A DNA stretch of 17,298 bases from HRBIN23 sp046294495 (GTDB lineage Bacteria > Chloroflexota > Dehalococcoidia > Lucifugimonadales > HRBIN23): the NCBI GenBank assembly GCA_046294495.1, contig JBKBKV010000040.1, forward strand, positions 1 through 17,298. The letters run 5' to 3'. Positions 15,608-17,298 of the stretch are shown in pieces; position 1 is the stretch's first letter, and each line of letters starts with the position of its first letter. Below the pieces are notes generated by a model. The model worked only from the letters and a program-made list of their open reading frames with translations, ran no database searches and was not told where the DNA came from. Both the position numbers and the translations under genes were made by a program.

Positions 15608-16534
15608 ATGACGCTGGAACGATACCTGGCCGACATTAGCGACCCTTCCAGGCCCCTCAAGCACACCCTCCTGGCCGGCCTTTCAGGCCTTGTGCCCGAG
15701 GAGATGGAGGCTGTGCAGCGGGTATGGCCCACTATCCCCGTAGAGAGGCGGCGCCACATCCTGGAGCGCCTGGGGGCCATGGCTGAGGAGCGGGTGGAGA
15801 TGGACTTCTCCCCCCTTTTTCGGTTCGCTCTGAAGGACACGGACGCTCAGGTGCGCGCCCAGGCGATTTTAGGCCTGTGGGAGTGCGAAGACCGCTCTCT
15901 GATAACCCCCTTGCTGACCCTCCTGAAGTGCGACCCGGATGCCACGGTGCGGGCGGTGGCGGCTCAGGCACTGGGCAAGTTTGCCGCCATGGCCACCGAG
16001 GGCAAACTCCCCCCCAGTGAGGGGAAGCGCATTCTGGAGGCGCTGGTGGCCGTCTTTAGCAACCCCAGGGAGGTGGTGGAGGTGCGACGGCGCTCTCTTG
16101 AGGCCCTGGCCGTTTTCTCGGAGCCGGTGGTCTGCGACCTGATTCGGCAGGCCTACGAGAGCCAAGACCCTTGCATGCGCCAGAGCGCTGTTTATGCTAT
16201 GGGGCGGAATGGCGACGGCCAGTGGCACGCCACCATCGTTAAGGAACTCTCCAGTCCTGACCCGGCTATGCGGTATGAGGCGGCTGGGGCGTGTGCCGAA
16301 CTGGGCGAGGAGAGCCTGGTGGTGCATCTTCTCCCTCTCTTGCAAGACGATGACCCCCAGGTGCGTCTGACGGCCATCCGTGCCCTGGGGGCCATAGGGG
16401 GGAACCTGGCCAAGAAGAACCTGCTGGCCCTCTTGAAGTCGTCCGATGAGGCCGTGCGGGATGCGGCTCAGGAGGCCCTGGAGCAGTTGCACTCTGAGGA
16501 AGACCCCCTTACCTTCAAGTTTCGTCCCGCCTAG
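15608..16534 (+). CDS. HEAT-repeat (PBS-lyase-like) protein
   Basis: A 308-residue all-helical protein built from HEAT/PBS-lyase-type repeats. Repeated units include LKDTDAQVRAQAILGLWEC (about 75-93), LKCDPDATVRAVAAQALGKF (106-125), RRSLEALAVF, ELSSPDPAMRYEAAGACAEL, LLQDDDPQVRLTAIRALGAI and LLKSSDEAVRDAAQEALEQL near the end. Each has the typical D-x-V-R-xx-A-xx-A-L pattern. Such solenoids are protein-binding scaffolds; no enzyme motif, signal peptide or membrane helix is seen. ATG 15608 has GGGAGG 5 nt upstream and lies 10 bp after tldE, so it is almost certainly in the tldD-tldE operon. The open frame going back to 15566 overlaps tldE and is rejected. The function is unknown; a substrate adaptor for TldD/TldE is a speculative idea from position only. 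Confidence 0.88.
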   Translation: MTLERYLADISDPSRPLKHTLLAGLSGLVPEEMEAVQRVWPTIPVERRRHILERLGAMAEERVEMDFSPLFRFALKDTDAQVRAQAILGLWECEDRSLITPLLTLLKCDPDATVRAVAAQALGKFAAMATEGKLPPSEGKRILEALVAVFSNPREVVEVRRRSLEALAVFSEPVVCDLIRQAYESQDPCMRQSAVYAMGRNGDGQWHATIVKELSSPDPAMRYEAAGACAELGEESLVVHLLPLLQDDDPQVRLTAIRALGAIGGNLAKKNLLALLKSSDEAVRDAAQEALEQLHSEEDPLTFKFRPA

Positions 16535-16546
16535 CCCTACATATTT

Positions 16547-16596
16547 CCCCTCGGAGGGGGATGGGGGATCCCCCCACATTCCAGGGGTATACCCTG
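16547..16596. repeat. Cluster of short inverted repeats upstream of the dehydrogenase gene
   Basis: Three small palindromes follow each other between the HEAT gene and gdh: CCCCT/AGGGG (16547-16559), TGGGG/CCCCA around a GATCC centre (16562-16576), and GGGTATACCC (16585-16594) inside CAGGGGTATACCCTG. None is followed by a T-run, so a classic terminator is not supported. The third contains TATACC, a possible -10 box or operator for gdh. No -35 was identified. Confidence 0.35.
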
Positions 16597-16657
16597 ATGC
16601 GTTTCGGCCAGCGTTATGGCACCATGTCTTTGCCCAGCCGAGTGGCGGGAGGGATGC

Positions 16658-17298
16658 TTGTCTTTCCCAGTCCCCTCTGACGATGCCTCCTCCTTTGAGG
16701 CGGTGTGCTGGTTCTTTGACCAGGCGGCAGAGCGCCTGCGCCTGGATGATAGCCTGCGGGAGATGATGCGCATGCCCTGGCGGGAACTCACGGTGCAGGT
16801 GCCGGTGCGCCTGGATAACGGCAAGGTGAAGGTGCTGGTTGGGTATCGGGTCCAGCACAACGCAGCCCGTGGCCCCTATAAGGGTGGTGTGCGGTATCAT
16901 CCCCAGGCAGACCTGGACGAGGTGCGTGCTCTGGCGGCGCTTATGACTTGGAAAACGGCAGTAGCAGATGTGCCCTTCGGGGGGGCCAAGGGGGGTGTGG
17001 CGTGCGACCCCACCCAGTTCAGCCAGGCTGAACTGAACCGTATAACCCGCCGCTATACCCAGAGCATCGCCCATATCCTGGGGGTGAACCGGGATATCCC
17101 TGCCCCCGACCTGGGCACCAACGCCCAGGTGATGGCGTGGATGATGGATGCCTATGGACAACTGCACGGCTACAGCCCTGCCATTGTAACGGGAAAGCCG
17201 GTGGAACTAGGAGGTTCCTACGGGCGGGAGGCTGCCCCTGGGCGGGGGTTAGTTTACTGTCTGGAGGAGTGGGCGCGCCAATCCCAATATAACCTGCG
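16658..17298 (+). CDS. gdhA: Glutamate/leucine-type dehydrogenase, N-terminal part (cut by window edge)
   Basis: About 213 residues of a Glu/Leu/Phe/Val dehydrogenase, which reversibly deaminates an amino acid (most often glutamate) with NAD(P). The substrate-binding domain is clear: VQVPVRLDNGKVKVLVGYRV, then QHNAARGPYKGGVRYHP, MTWKTAVADVPFGGAKGGV with the family Lys residues, DIPAPDLGTNAQVMAWMMD, and VTGKPVELGGSYGREAAPGRG leading into the nucleotide-binding domain beyond the edge. The TTG at 16658 is the preferred start because GGGAGG lies 5 nt upstream and the product then begins about where the family does. ATG 16616, in frame 14 codons earlier, has no ribosome site and adds a Cys-rich tail (MAPCLCPAEW). 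The exact substrate cannot be told from this part; glutamate is most likely. The gene follows the HEAT gene by 123 bp and probably has its own promoter. Confidence 0.92.
   Translation, partial: MSFPVPSDDASSFEAVCWFFDQAAERLRLDDSLREMMRMPWRELTVQVPVRLDNGKVKVLVGYRVQHNAARGPYKGGVRYHPQADLDEVRALAALMTWKTAVADVPFGGAKGGVACDPTQFSQAELNRITRRYTQSIAHILGVNRDIPAPDLGTNAQVMAWMMDAYGQLHGYSPAIVTGKPVELGGSYGREAAPGRGLVYCLEEWARQSQYNL

Noticed and set aside
16562..16576. GC-rich hairpin as a rho-independent terminator for the tldD operon
   Set aside because: The stem is only about five pairs and no T-run follows, so it is listed only as an inverted repeat.
15869..17167. 432-residue open frame on the minus strand opposite the HEAT gene and gdh
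   Set aside because: It spans two well-supported plus-strand genes and the gap between them and has no family signature; it is a codon-bias shadow.
1..17298. CRISPR arrays, tRNA or rRNA genes, insertion sequences
   Set aside because: No regularly spaced repeats, cloverleaf-like segments, transposase motifs or terminal repeats were seen; nearly all sequence is covered by coding genes.

Overview
The window is GC-rich, densely coded, and reads as an ordinary chromosomal segment of an aerobic bacterium. It shows no tRNA, rRNA, insertion sequence, phage gene, integrase or CRISPR array. A member of the Chloroflexota is my best guess. That rests on the overall style of the proteins: a fused CtaA-CtaB heme A pathway protein, a lipoprotein protease with an immune-inhibitor-A-like C-terminal domain, a CIRCE-controlled groESL and a tldD/tldE pair. 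It is an inference, not a database result.

Left half (1-8036, all minus strand). Nine genes run in one direction with small gaps or overlaps. In transcription order they are: a 108-aa three-helix membrane protein; a fused heme A synthase/heme O synthase (CtaA-CtaB); a 49-aa single-helix protein; a rubrerythrin-VIT1 iron transporter of the MbfA type; a DUF72 protein; then, after a 68-bp gap with a possible promoter, hisZ, hisG, a zinc-dependent phospholipase C-like protein, and the start of hisD, which is cut by the left edge. The first five form a heme/iron membrane block. The last four form a histidine-biosynthesis block with one foreign-looking member.

Middle (8106-12127, plus strand). A lipoprotein metalloprotease with a gluzincin HExxH site and an immune-inhibitor-A-like C-terminal domain comes first. 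Then a clear sigma-70 promoter and CIRCE operator precede groES-groEL, which end at a strong hairpin terminator.

Right half. nth (endonuclease III) is on the minus strand and convergent with groEL. It is divergent from a plus-strand tldD-tldE-HEAT-repeat operon. A glutamate/leucine-type dehydrogenase starts at 16658, probably from a TTG codon, and is cut by the right edge.

The points most worth a second look are: a full-length (long-form) HisG beside a HisZ; the CtaA-CtaB and ferritin-VIT1 fusions flanking an unrecognised 49-aa membrane peptide; a phospholipase-like gene wedged into the his operon; a GroEL without the Gly-Gly-Met tail; and a HEAT-repeat protein locked to TldD/TldE. I found no convincing previously undescribed multi-gene system.
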